Numbered from the stretch's first letter, positions 50,772 to 61,218 are shown. The stretch: 64,000 nucleotides of DNA from CAVQNQ01 sp963714205 (GCA_963714205.1 CAVQNQ010000008.1:1-64000), one strand, 5' to 3'. Program-made: numbers and translations. Notes: generated by a model from the sequence alone, not told the origin.

Positions 50772-53086
50772 GGCTTCTGGATGAAGCCGGTAACCCGCTG
50801 GCCCCCAAAAACGGTCATGGTCTCGTCCTCGCTGTAGCCGCTCGACACGAGTACCTTGACCTCGGGCCGGATCTTCCGGAGTTCCGGGAGCGTCTCCTCC
50901 CCGCTCATTTCCGGCATGCTCAAATCCAGTACGACCAGCGCGATCTCGCCGGGATGTCTCCTGAGTACGTCGATCGCCGCAAGACCGCTGTCGGCCAGCA
51001 GAACCGTGTACCCGTGGCGTTCGAGAGCCCTTTTCGCCATCTCCCGCACGACTCGTTCATCATCCACCACGAGGACCACCCCGGCGCCCTGTAGCGCGGC
51101 GCTGTGAGCTGCAAGCGGAGGCTGCTCCTCGGCGGCAGGCGCGGCCACCGGGAAGAGCACCATGAAGCAACTGCCTTTACCTGGCGCGCTGGTGACGGTG
51201 ATGGCGGCTTTGTGGCCTCGCAAGATGCCGGAAACAGCCGCAAGTCCCAGCCCGCGCCCGGTGAATTTCGTCGAGAAGAATGGATCGAAGATTTTGGCTT
51301 TCGTGGCGTCGTCCATGCCGCAGCCCGTATCGCGAACCTCAACGAAAACGTATTTCCCCGGCCGCGGCGCCGGCACTGCCGGGTGAGGCCGCGTAAGCCC
51401 GTCATCCAGTTCCTGGACGCCTGTCCGGACCGTGATCACGCCGTCGTGGCTGCCAATCGCTTCCGCCGCATTGAGCGCCAGGTTCATGAATACCTGCTGT
51501 ACCTGACCACGATCGGCTTCGATGGGCGGCAGCTCCCTTTCCAGGTTCAGTTTCAGCGCGATCTTCTTGGAAATAGATGGACGAACGAGGCTGATCATTT
51601 CAGGGATGAGAACCGAGAGATCCAAAGACTCGACCAGGAACTTCCCCTTGCCTGAGTACGCCAGCATCTGCCGTGTCAGGTGAGCGGCCTGTTCGCCGGT
51701 TTTGATGACTCCCTCCAGCAGTTCTACCGCGAGATTGTCGGACGGCAGCATCTCCAGGGCTAGACTGGCGTTGCCGATCACGCCGACCAGCAAGTTGTTG
51801 AAGTCGTGGGCGACACCGCCCGCCAGCAATCCCAGGCTCTCAAATTTCTGGGCCTGCCGGAGCCGCGCTTCAGAGCGTTTGCGCTCGGTAATGTCCGTGA
51901 TGAGGGCCAGCGCCAATCGCGATCCGCCTTGTTGGACGTAACTGAGACTGACCTCCACTGGAAACTCATGGCCGTTCCTGGATAGGCCGAAAATATCAAG
52001 CGACAAACACATCACCCTTGTAAACGGGTGCGCGAAATAGTTCCGCAAATGTTGGGAATGTGCTTGCCGGTAGCGCTCCGGCAACAGGATCCCCATGGGC
52101 TGGCCGAGCAGTTGATCGCGGGCGTAGCCGAACATCTCTTCAGTCTTGGCGTTCACCAGGATGAGCCGCCCGCTTTCATCGACAGCCACAACGCCCTGCG
52201 GCGCCGACTCGAGCAACGCGCGAACTCTGCTTTCGCTCGCCTCCAGGGCCTCCTGCGCGAGACGTCTCTCGGTGACGTCGTGGAACACGAGCACCGCGCC
52301 GGCCACGTTGCCGGCACCATCCCGAATCGGCGCCGCACTGTCTTCGATCGGAATCTCGCGCCCATCACGGACGATAAGGGCCGTGTGATTGGCCAGGGAA
52401 ACCACCCGCCCTTCCCGCAGCACGCGCCCCACGATGTCCTCGGCCGTTTCGCGCGTCTTTTCGTTGATGATTTGGAACACGTCCTGAACAGGCTGGCCCA
52501 ACGCTTGCGCCTCTGACCAGCCGGTCAGCTCGGCCGCGACCGGATTGAGGAAGGTGATCTTTCCGGCGGTGTCCGTCGCCAACACGGCGTCGCCAATGCT
52601 TTCGAGCGTGACCCGAAGCCATTCCCGCTGCTTGCGGAACTGCTCTCGCGCGTGCTTGCGTTCGATGGCGTACCGCATGGCGCGTGCAACCTGGCCGCCG
52701 TCGTTCTGGCCTTTGACCAGGTAGTCTTGGACGCCTTCTTGGACCGCCGCGAGTCCAAGGCTTTCGTCATTGGCTCCCGTCAATACGACGATAGGCATGT
52801 GCGGCGCCGCCTTGAGCGCGCGGCGGAAGGTTTCCGGCCCGGAGCTGTCAGGCAGCGACAGGTCCAACAAGAGCACATCGAAGGATGCGTGGCCCAGGCG
52901 CGATAGGGCTTCATCCAGGCGCTCCACGCAGGTGAACTCAAAGCGGCCTGCGCCGGTTCCCTCGAGGCTTTGTTGCAGCAGATCGGCGTCGGACGGGCTA
53001 TCTTCGACTAGCAGGACCCGGGTTGCGGCGGTCGTAGTGGTGTCTTTCCCTTCGGGCTGCGCCGGCAAGGGTGTCTCGGGGTTCAA
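50723..53086 (-). CDS. Hybrid sensor histidine kinase (REC-PAS-PAS-HisKA-HATPase-REC)
   Basis: 787 residues from TTG 53086 (GAGG 7 nt upstream). N-terminal receiver (RVLLVEDSPSDADLLQQSLE, VLLLDLSLPD), two PAS domains (residues about 155-275, 285-400), H-box GGVAHDFNNLLVGVIGNASL (His near 423), N-box FMNLALNAAEAIG, G-box DTGCGMDD, FDPFFSTKFTGRGLGLAAV, and a C-terminal receiver (VVLVVDDERVVREMAKRALE, VVLDLSMPEMSGEE). It takes part in a phosphorelay with the two genes upstream. 9 bp downstream of the response regulator. Confidence 0.9.
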   Translation of the reverse strand: MNPETPLPAQPEGKDTTTTAATRVLLVEDSPSDADLLQQSLEGTGAGRFEFTCVERLDEALSRLGHASFDVLLLDLSLPDSSGPETFRRALKAAPHMPIVVLTGANDESLGLAAVQEGVQDYLVKGQNDGGQVARAMRYAIERKHAREQFRKQREWLRVTLESIGDAVLATDTAGKITFLNPVAAELTGWSEAQALGQPVQDVFQIINEKTRETAEDIVGRVLREGRVVSLANHTALIVRDGREIPIEDSAAPIRDGAGNVAGAVLVFHDVTERRLAQEALEASESRVRALLESAPQGVVAVDESGRLILVNAKTEEMFGYARDQLLGQPMGILLPERYRQAHSQHLRNYFAHPFTRVMCLSLDIFGLSRNGHEFPVEVSLSYVQQGGSRLALALITDITERKRSEARLRQAQKFESLGLLAGGVAHDFNNLLVGVIGNASLALEMLPSDNLAVELLEGVIKTGEQAAHLTRQMLAYSGKGKFLVESLDLSVLIPEMISLVRPSISKKIALKLNLERELPPIEADRGQVQQVFMNLALNAAEAIGSHDGVITVRTGVQELDDGLTRPHPAVPAPRPGKYVFVEVRDTGCGMDDATKAKIFDPFFSTKFTGRGLGLAAVSGILRGHKAAITVTSAPGKGSCFMVLFPVAAPAAEEQPPLAAHSAALQGAGVVLVVDDERVVREMAKRALERHGYTVLLADSGLAAIDVLRRHPGEIALVVLDLSMPEMSGEETLPELRKIRPEVKVLVSSGYSEDETMTVFGGQRVTGFIQKPYTSKGIAEKVNVCIG

Positions 53087-53094
53087 GGGCTACC

Positions 53095-53553
53095 TCATTT
53101 CTCCGCAGGCAGTTTGACCACCGAAAGCCAGAAACCTTCGATGGCCTCGATCACCTCGAGAAACTGCGGAAAATTGACCGGCTTGGTGATGTAGCAATTG
53201 GCGTGGAGGGCATAGGCGCGCAGCACGTCCTGCTCTGCCTCCGAGGTGGTCAGCACCACTACGGGAATGGCTGTGAGATTCTCATCCGCCCTGATTTCCT
53301 CCAACACTTCCCGTCCGTCCTTGCGCGGCAGATTCAGATCGAGCAGGATCAGATCGGGCCGGGGCGCCTGAGCGTATTGGCCCTCGCGGCGCAGGAACTC
53401 CATCGCTTGCACGCCGTCTTCGACGATACTGAGGCGATTGGTCACCTTGGCGGAGGCCAGCGCCTCGACGGTCAGGTCGGTGTCGCTGGGGCTGTCCTCC
53501 ACCAGCAGAATTTCAATCGGCCGGCCCAGATCGGTGTTCATTGTTGGGGTCAT
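53095..53553 (-). CDS. Single-domain response regulator (Rcp1-like)
   Basis: 152 residues. IEILLVEDSPSDTDLTVEAL, the phospho-acceptor in LILLDLNLPRKDG, VVVLTTSEAEQD and CYITKPVNFPQF are the receiver signature of phytochrome-associated Rcp1-type regulators. It overlaps the kinase gene 53513-57519 by 41 bp (an internal ATG at 53541 is an alternative start). No output domain: it probably shuttles phosphate between the two kinases. Confidence 0.9.
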   Translation of the reverse strand: MTPTMNTDLGRPIEILLVEDSPSDTDLTVEALASAKVTNRLSIVEDGVQAMEFLRREGQYAQAPRPDLILLDLNLPRKDGREVLEEIRADENLTAIPVVVLTTSEAEQDVLRAYALHANCYITKPVNFPQFLEVIEAIEGFWLSVVKLPAEK

Positions 53554-56500
53554 TCATGGTATTTCTCCGGTTCGGAATGCTGAAATAGAATGTCGAGCCT
53601 TGGCCTGGCTGCGACTCGACCCAGATGGCGCCGCCATGCCGTTCGACAATCTTCTTGCAGATCGCCAGGCCAATGCCCGTGCCGGAATAGTGTTTGCGGG
53701 TGTGCAGGCGTTGAAAGATCAGGAATATGCGCTCGAAGTATTGCGACTCGATGCCAATGCCGTTGTCGCGCACGGCAAAGACCCATTGGCCCGGCTTCGG
53801 CCCGGCGCTCACGTGGATCTCCGGGGGCCGTTCACCGCGGAACTTGAGGGCGTTGCCGATCAGGTTCTGGAAGAGTTGCGCCATCTGGCCGGCATCCACG
53901 CACAGGATGGGCAGCGGATCGCGTGTGATCCTGGCGCCGGTTTCCCGCACACTGGCGCCCAGGCTCTCCAGCGCCTGGTCCAGCACGGCGTTGAGGTCGG
54001 CCGGCTCCAGCGCCTGGCCTCGCGTACCCACCCGCGAGAGGGCGAGCAGATCGGTGATGAGCGTGTGCATGCGCGAGGCGCCCTGAACGGCTCCGTCAAT
54101 ATGATGCCGGACCTTGTCTTCGAGTTGGTCCCCGAGCTGCTGTTCGATCAGCCCGAGGTAACCCGTTACCGCCCGCAGCGGCTCCTGGAGGTCGTGGGAT
54201 GCCACATACGCGAATTGTTCCAGTTCCTGGTTGGAGCTGGCCAGCTCCGCGGTGGTGCGCCGCAGATGGGCGTTGGCGGTTTCCAGCTCGCTGGTTCGTT
54301 GCTGCACGAGTTCTTCCAGGTGTTCGCGATAACGAGTCAATTCGGCTTCGGCGCGCTTGCGCTCGGTCACGTCGCGCGCCGCGGCGAAAACGCCTTGCAC
54401 CTGGCCGGCTTCGTTTCGGTATACCACTGCGTTGTAGAGCACATCGGTGGTGTGGCTGTCGAGGTGGCGAACGGTCAGCGGGTAGTCGCGGACCAGGCCA
54501 TCGGAGAGAACCTTCCGATAGCCGGCGCGAGCCCTGTCCGGCTCCGTGAAGTAGTCCGAAAAGTCGCTGCCGACAAGCCTGTCGCGCGGCACGCCGGTAA
54601 CCAGTTCCGTCGCTTCATTCACGTCCGTGATCTGGCCATCCGGGCTAATGGTCACCAGCGGGTCGAGGCTGGCCTCAAGCAGGCTGCGCGAATATAACGA
54701 AGCCGCGCGCAGTTCCTCTTCCAACCGTTTACGCTCCGTCACGTCACGTGCGGCGGCAAAAACGCCTTGCACCTGGCCGGCTTGGTTGCGGTATACCACC
54801 GCGTTGTAGAGAACATCGGTGGTGTGGCTGTCGGCGTGGCGAATGGTCAGCGGGTAGTCGCGGACCATGCCGTCGGAAAGGACCCTCTGATATCCTTCTT
54901 CCGCCTTTCGCGGCTCGGTGAAATAGTCCGTGAAGCTGCTGCCGATCAACCGATCGCGAACCACACCGGTGACCAGTTCGGTGGCCTCGTTCACGTCCGT
55001 GATCTTGCCTTCCGGGCTGATGGTGACCAGCGGATCGAGGCTGGCCTCGATCAGGCTGCGCGCGTAAAGTGACGCCACGCGCAGTTCCTCCTCCAGCCGT
55101 TTGCGTGCGGTCACGTCGCGCGCCGCGGCGAAGACGCCTTGCACCTGACCGGCTTCGTTGCGGTATAGCACTGCGTTATAGAGCACGTCGGTGGTTTGGC
55201 CGTTGACGTGGCGAATGGTCAGCGGGTAGTCGCGGACCATGCCGTCGGAGAGGACCCTCTGATACCCTTCTTCCGCCTTTCGCGGCTCGGTGAAATAGTC
55301 CGAGAAGCTAGTGCCGATCAATCGATCGCGCGCCACGCCGGTGACCTGCTCGGTGGCTTCGTTCACGTCAGTGACCTTGCCTTCCGGGCTGATGGTGACC
55401 AGCGGGTCGAGGCTGGCCTCAATCAGGCTGCGCGTATAAAGCGAGGCGACGCGCAGTTCCTCCTCCATGCGCTTGCGCTCGGTGATGTCGCGGGCGATAG
55501 TGGACGCGCCCACGATCCGGCCTGCGGCATCCTTGATCGGCGAAACGGCGAGGGAGACCGTGATCGGCCGCCCATCTTTCCGAATGCGCACCGTCTCGTA
55601 GTGCGCAACCGACTGGCCGGCGCGAATACGTTCCAGAATGTCCGACACTTCATTGGGGCGATCCGGGGGAATGAGGACGGCCACGGGCTGGCCCACGATC
55701 TCGCTGGCGGCGTAGCCATAGATTCTATGCGCGGCCTCGTTCCAGCCGGTAATGAGGCCGTCCAGGGTTTTGCCGATGATGGCATCGTCCGAGGATTCCA
55801 CAATCGCAGCCACTTGGCGAAGAGATTCATTGGTGGAGCGCAGCTCGTCCTCCATGCGCTTGCGCTCGGTGATATCGACATCCACTTCGAGGATCATAGA
55901 CGAGCCGTCGACATCCGTGAATGGAAAGTCGTAAGCTTCCACCAGGCGGCCGCCTGGACACGGGTTCAACCAGCGATGTGGACGGCCCGTCCTAAGCGGG
56001 ACCAAGCTCTCGCATTGCGGGCAAGGTTCGGCGAGATCAAAGATGTAGTCGTGGCAGGTGCGGCCCTGGGGATCCCCGAATGTCTCACGGAACATCCGGT
56101 TCGCGAACGGTATATGGTAGTCGGGAGTGATCAGGCACACCATCACCGGCAATTTCTCGAGGATTTCATGCAGGCGAAGGCGTTCCGCATCCAGCGCCTC
56201 GGCGACCGCCCGCTTTGCTTCGCTTTCGCGCAAGGCCCGCTCGGCGCGTTTGCGCTCGGTAATGTCGCGGCCATAGAGGTTTGCGTAATCGCGGCGTAAG
56301 ATAGGCGTAACCATGAAAGAGATCTCGCGTCCGCTGACCTGGAGATCGAGTTCCCGCGAAACTCCGTCGGCCAATGCGGCCTCGACCGTCTGCCGAACGA
56401 AATTCGGAACCTGGCGACCCAGGGCGCAGTGCCACTCGGCGAGCAAGGGTTCCGCAGCGCGGTTAGCAAACACCAACGCGCCGTCGCGGGCGACGCGCAT

Positions 56501-57519
56501 CACCGGAGAAGGATTCTCCTCCGGGAAAAGAGCTGAGCTCCGAATAGCCTCCTCGGCCTGCTTCCGCTCGGTAATGTCGGTAAACAGCACCGCGAACTGC
56601 CGCGGCGCCGGCCGATAGGCAAGTACGCTGTAGTGCCGCGTGAGATCCGGCGAATAGTTATCGAAGCGAACCGCCGTGCCGGTCAATGCCACAGCGCCGT
56701 AGATCTCGATCCATTTCGGGTCGTCGTTGGGCAGGACCGATCGCATGGTCTTACCTAAGACGTCAGCCCGCTTGAGTCCGGTGAGCCGCTCGAAGGCGGG
56801 GTTGATCTCGAGGAAGCGATAGTCGCAGGGCACCCCTTTTTCGTCGCAGATGATCTCATGGAGGGCAAACCCTTCGGTCATCTGTTTGAACAAGGATGAG
56901 TAGCGTTCCTCGCTGGCGCGCAACGAGGCTGCAACCCTTTTCCGCTCCGAGTTTTGGATCATCTGCCATTCATGCGCCCGCTTGATCAGGGCGAAGGCAT
57001 GATTGGCGACGACGTCCATGATCTCGACCGCGCCGCATTTTGCCAGGCTGTACGTGCAAATCGCCAGCATCCGGTACTGGCCGATGACACCATCTACCGT
57101 CGCTTCGTACTCGGTGAAGTCCTGCCAATCCGATTTTTCAAGCCAGAATGTGTTTCCGGTAAGGCGCAGCCCTTCGAAGCCGCGATCGAGCGCCGCTTGC
57201 AGCTTGCCGACCCAGCCCTGGAGCACGCGATGGGATTCGAATCCCCCGCCGGCGGTGTACCATTGGCTGTAATCCAGAATCTCGATCTGCCCCTTGCGGA
57301 TGTACTCTTCGAGTTCTGGGACTTCCCGGCCCAGAGCATCCCGCGCCTCTTGCGCGCGGAGCGGCTCGGAGGTCACCCACATGCAGAATTCGTTGTTCTC
57401 GACCCCGCTTTGAAATAGGGAACCAGAACGTCGATCAGGTCCTGTTTATCTTGGTAGAACTGGCAAAAATGCGTGCCCCACGGCGCATCGCCGACAATGT
57501 CGATTCCGGTATGTCTCAC
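53513..57519 (-). CDS. Very large multi-PAS sensor kinase with N-terminal MEDS domain; one apparent frameshift
   Basis: About 1335 residues from GTG 57519 (GGAG 9 nt upstream). The front VRHTGIDIVGDAPWGTHFCQ, FYQDKQDLIDVLVPYFKAG is the start of a MEDS (DcmR-type) domain, and CMWVTSEPLRAQEARDALG after 57382 continues it; one G is missing in the GGGG at 57403-57406, splitting the frame. Six to seven PAS domains follow, including three near-identical 124-residue copies (about 54380-55500). The end holds a HisKA domain (FAYVASHDLQEPLRAVTGYL), N-box FQNLIGNALKF, VRDNGIGIE and HYSGTGIGLAICK. Cytoplasmic; no membrane segments seen. Confidence 0.85.
54391..55500. repeat. Three tandem 372-bp PAS-coding repeats
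   Basis: CGCCTTGCACCTG-type blocks recur at 54391, 54763 and 55135, exactly 372 bp (124 codons) apart, with high base identity. Recent in-frame tandem duplication of one PAS/PAC unit inside the kinase. Confidence 0.85.
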
Positions 57520-57626
57520 GTCAAAGGCTCCCCGAGCTGGTTAACTTTGTGGGCTGGCAGCCATCGTGACGAAGCTAGGCGAGAGCGATCGACACGAGCG
57601 CACCCGGCCTCGGGTATTCGCCTATT

Positions 57627-57639
57627 GTAATTCAATTAC
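57627..57639. promoter_or_regulatory. Palindrome GTAATT-C-AATTAC upstream of the kinase operon
   Basis: A perfect 13-bp, AT-rich palindrome in a GC-rich region, about 110 bp above the GTG start at 57519. A plausible operator or promoter element. Confidence 0.35.
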
Positions 57640-57829
57640 CGTTTTTGCGATTTGGTGAGTGCCGCGCTCTTGACCCGTCAGATCGGGCGCGGGAGGCCCG
57701 CACTCACGCGGCAGCGGAACTCTCCGACTTCCGGAAGTGCGTCAGCCGACGCGGCCCCATATGTCCAGTTCTGGGAAGCTCCGAGCGGAATGCGCGCGAC
57801 TCGTACAATGATCAGCTCTGGCGCGGAAG

Positions 57830-58335
57830 CCCACGCGCTGCGCCGCGCGCCGGCCGGAAAGCCGCGGCGCCGCCCGCGGCCACCGTGGCGGTCGCCGTGC
57901 CGTTGGCGGCCGCGGCCGCCGCCGCTCGCGCGGCATGCATGGCGGCCGGCCGCGGGAGCCGGCGCGCTACGCGGTGCGCACGACGGCCCGGTCCGGGTGG
58001 CGCAACGCGACCTGCGGGATAGGGACCGCCGCCGCTCGCGCGGCGCGCACGGCGGCCGGCCGCGGCAGCGGCGCGAGGACTGCACCGTACGCACGACGGC
58101 CGCGACCGCGGGACGCGGCGCGACGTGCGAGCGCAGAAACGGCGTCACCCAGTGCGCCCCGGAGCGCCAGTACCGTCGCGGTCGCGCAGTGGAGAGCATT
58201 TTCGCGGGCCGGTGGCCGGAGAGCCGCGACGGTGCCCGCGGCCACCGTGGCGGTCGCCGCGCCGTCGGCGACCGGGACCGCCGCCGGTCGGGCGGCACGA
58301 ACGGCGGCCGGCCGCGGAAGGCCACGATCAACCCG
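57830..58335 (+). repeat. GC-rich dispersed repeat island C
   Basis: Cores at about 57940, 58047 and 58303, with CCGCGGCCACCGTGGCGGTC at 57878 and 58238 and CGCGGGACGCGGCGCGACGT near 58108. Same orientation as the others. 58336-58651 has no supported gene. Confidence 0.75.
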
Positions 58336-58651
58336 CGGTGCGGGAATCTCGCGTGGCCGGCGCGTGACGGACGCGAACGGTGCCGTATCCAGGTCAGTCG
58401 GCCCGGAACGACTGTACTGACACGACCAACTACATCCGCACGCGCCTGGGGACTCCCGGAGCGCACCGAGGCCGTCCTACGCGCGAGCAATTGGAGCGTG
58501 AGCAGGATGCGGCGTGAAAACTGCTACGGGAGGCCGACTATGATCCGGCGACGTTCTTCCCCGAGAACGATTCGTGTCTGGACGAGTAACCACCTGAGGA
58601 GACTGAGGCGTCGGTGGGTGTATCCGCGGGCCGTCGTGTCCACCCACGCCG

Positions 58652-59212
58652 CTATACTCGCTGCGCTTTTGATCGTCGCCCTTTGCCCCCGGGCGGCCCG
58701 AACGCCGCGGAAAATTCAGGACAGCCCAATAGAGCATCCAAAAGCGTGCTAATACTCCGGCGGAGTTTTTCCGTCATCTGGGGAACCGGGAGAAACCCGC
58801 ACCACACGGTTACATACGTGCTTGCAGCTTCGAACTCGTGTTCAAGGTCATCATGGCATGCCAGTTGAACCGCACGGTCTGCCGCACTTCGAATCTCGCG
58901 GTCCTTCAACCAAACAGCAGAATAGACAGATACCGGGTACGCTCGGTCACTCCAACACTGGAGGGCCAAGTAAAACGAGATGCGCTCGCAATCGCGCTTT
59001 AACATCATGTCGGAGTGGTTTTCATCGCACCTGCTTTTGAAAGCGGCATTCTCCGGCGCAATTACACCAGCAGCGGAGAGATCGTCTTCGAACTCCTTCC
59101 AGACTGATCGAAGCACGCGTTCGACTTGTTCATGGAATTCCTCGAGGGCGACCGTGGTATCGCGGTAGTACACCAGGCTCTCGTCAATAAATTTCTCCAC
59201 CGATTCATCCAT
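58652..59212 (-). CDS. Hypothetical protein, partner of a PD-(D/E)XK protein
   Basis: 186 residues: MDESVEKFIDESLVYYRDTT, then a helical acidic region (EQVERVLRSVWKEFEDDLSA), ISFYLALQCWSDRAYPVSVY and a C-terminal QMTEKLRRSISTLLDALLGC. No family recognised. Its ATG overlaps the stop of the nuclease-like gene (59205) by 8 bp, so they form a two-gene operon bordered by GC-rich islands C and B. It could be a regulator, immunity or partner protein. Confidence 0.55.
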   Translation of the reverse strand: MDESVEKFIDESLVYYRDTTVALEEFHEQVERVLRSVWKEFEDDLSAAGVIAPENAAFKSRCDENHSDMMLKRDCERISFYLALQCWSDRAYPVSVYSAVWLKDREIRSAADRAVQLACHDDLEHEFEAASTYVTVWCGFLPVPQMTEKLRRSISTLLDALLGCPEFSAAFGPPGGKGRRSKAQRV

Positions 59213-60014
59213 TGATCTTCACCCCGCTCATTTCGAGGTACTCCCGAAGGTACGAAGCCAGTCTTGGGGCATCCTGAGGCAAATTGGGCTGGAGTTGAAG
59301 CAGGTTCTGCTCGATAGCGCCCACGACGGCCATGAACAGAGCCGTCTCCGCGAACGGCTTGCTGTCGATCACGCCGCGTGCGTGCAGCCGCAGTTTCAGA
59401 CAAACGTCACGCCAGGACAAGAAGCGAAAACCTCGCAAATCGATGCCTTCATCGGCCACGGCGAGAAACACAAACTCCGCTCCAGAGAGATCAGGGATCT
59501 CTGCAGCGGCCGCCCGATAGATCTCGTGCTTCTCCAGATCCTCCGTGGCGTAGTCCCTGGTCTTGACCTCCAGAACCACGCGGACCTCTTCTTCGCAAGT
59601 GATTACCATGTCGAGCCTGCCGCACCGATTTCCCACCCTAACCGTCCGCTCGCGATCTATTCTCCACCCGCTGTGAGTTGCAGGCTTCAACCCCAGAACC
59701 GCGCCCACGTCGCAGTCCGGCAGGCGGCGCAAGACCCATTCCAGTGCTGCCGTATAGATCTCCTCCCGCTGTACTGCAAGCACCGCCGTCAGGAGGTCGC
59801 TGCGGATTGGATCATCAAATGGGCTAAACCATGAATCGGATGCCTGAAGGAGCAGACGAACCACCTGCTCTCGTTGGCGCACAAATGTTTCATATCCAGA
59901 ACAAAAGTGCGCACAGGAGCCCACCGAAAGCGCGACCTTTTGCCGACGCGCCGATCGGAATCGGCGGTAAGAATCCACAAACCTGGACACGCTTTGGTCT
60001 GCGATGGACGGCAT
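59205..60014 (-). CDS. PD-(D/E)XK nuclease-superfamily protein
   Basis: 269 residues from ATG 60014 (MPSIADQSVSRFVDSYRRFR). The core near residues 150-180 reads GRLDMVITCEEEVRVVLEVK then T, i.e. D...E-x-K with the spacing of restriction-type nucleases of the PD-(D/E)XK_4 sort; the rest is helical. Often a host or defence nuclease of unknown target. First gene of a pair with 58652-59212. An in-frame ATG above 60014 is possible, but its extra residues are not domain-like. Confidence 0.65.
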   Translation of the reverse strand: MPSIADQSVSRFVDSYRRFRSARRQKVALSVGSCAHFCSGYETFVRQREQVVRLLLQASDSWFSPFDDPIRSDLLTAVLAVQREEIYTAALEWVLRRLPDCDVGAVLGLKPATHSGWRIDRERTVRVGNRCGRLDMVITCEEEVRVVLEVKTRDYATEDLEKHEIYRAAAAEIPDLSGAEFVFLAVADEGIDLRGFRFLSWRDVCLKLRLHARGVIDSKPFAETALFMAVVGAIEQNLLQLQPNLPQDAPRLASYLREYLEMSGVKING

Positions 60015-60184
60015 GTGTGGCAGTATAACTCCCGTCAGTTTGCATTTCCATGTAAAACTGGATCTGGCGATCAAGAGGACGTTCGTCCCGCTGGGCCTAG
60101 GCGTCCCCGGCGTGCTCTACGAGCCGGTTACGCCCGGCGAGAAGAACCGCATCGGTCAGCGCGCTTCTGAAACCGAAACTGCGA
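60013..60184 (+). pseudogene. N-terminal fragment of a gene cut off by a repeat island
   Basis: The plus strand reads SLHFHVKLDLAIKRTFVPLG, LGVPGVLYEPVTPGEKNRIG, the front of an esterase- or hydrolase-like protein, for about 50 codons, then loses protein character where GC-rich island B begins. Divergent from the nuclease gene. Confidence 0.35.
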
Positions 60185-60970
60185 TTGTCAGCGGCGATTC
60201 CTATCGCCGCGGCGAGCTCCGCGCCCTGGCGACCTGGGCCGTCGCCGCTCTGGCGGCACGCACCGCGCCGGCCCCGGTATTCCACGCGCTTCCCGCGCGC
60301 TGCGTCGCGCGCCCGGTGGCCGCGTCCCCGGGGCGCGGCGCGACGGGCGAGATCGGAACCACGTACATTGCGCGCAGGAGCGCGCTTTCGCGCCGCCGCG
60401 CCGTTGGCGCCGTGCCCGCCGCCGCTCGGGCGGCACGCACGCGGCCGGCCGCGGAAGCCGGCGCGAGGACTGCGCCGGGCGCCCGACAAACCGGGACCGC
60501 CGGAAGCGGCGCCACAAGCGAGATCGAAACCGCTGCACAGACGCACGCGGCGTGTATCCGGAAACGCGTGCGTCGGCGCTCGCCGCCCTGGCGGACAGGT
60601 GAAGGTCTTCGCGAGTCGCCAGCCGGCTCGCGTGGTTCAGCGGGCGCCGTGGGCCCCCTCGCAGCCGCTCGGGAGGCGCGCACGGCGGCCGGCCGCGGAG
60701 GCCGGCGCGTGGCCCAGCACTGCGAGGTGCGCACGACGGCCGCGTCCGCGGGACGCGGCGCGACGTGCGAGATCGAAGCGCCGACGTCCCCGGCTCCGCG
60801 CGCGCCGGAGAGCGCTTTCCGCGAGCTGCCGGCCGGAAAGCCGCGACGGTGCCGCGAAACCTTGGTCGCTGCGCCGTTAGCGCGGGAGACCCAGCGCCGT
60901 CCGGCAGCGCGGTGGATTCGCCGCCGCACTGCGCCGTGTGCTCGACGATCGCGCCAGCGGGACGCGGAAT
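60185..60970 (+). repeat. GC-rich dispersed repeat island B
   Basis: The longest island. Cores at about 60445 and 60682, GTGCGCACGACGGCCGCGTC at 60729, GCGGGACGCGGCGCGACGTG at 60748 and GAGAGCGCTTTCCGCGAGCT at 60810. Same orientation; it cuts off the fragment at 60013-60184. Confidence 0.75.
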
Positions 60971-60979
60971 AGCGCAATA

Positions 60980-61218
60980 CTAACCGCGTGGCAATTGCCG
61001 TTCCAGAATCCCTTCAAACCTCTTCAAAGAGATCCCCAACGCCGCGCAGAACGCCACGGAAACCGCCCGGTCACGAATGGTATCTTTGCCGCCCGCTACG
61101 GCGAGGCAATTCGCACCTTTGGGACGCCAAAAAAAAATGCTGCTTCGGCGACAGCCACACTCTGCCTAGCTGCGAGTTCGCGCCCATAACGACGCTGCTG
61201 AGCTTCTTGTTTGGCCAT
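60980..61218 (-). CDS. Small protein split by a T9 tract (79 aa if shifted -1)
   Basis: ATG 61218 with AGGAG 9 nt upstream: MAKQEAQQRRYGRELAARQS, VAVAEAAFF. At a run of nine T (61131-61139 on the complementary strand) the frame must slip by -1 to continue with WRPKGANCLAVAGGKDTIRD, RAVSVAFCAALGISLKRFEG, ILERQLPRG and stop; without the slip a stop comes about 10 codons later. A T9 run is a known site for transcriptional slippage, and also for sequencing or assembly error. Conserved-looking, function unknown. Confidence 0.45.

Noticed and set aside
57652..58752. 366-codon plus-strand frame over repeat island C
   Set aside because: It runs through the repeat and has low-complexity Arg/Ala composition with no start signal.
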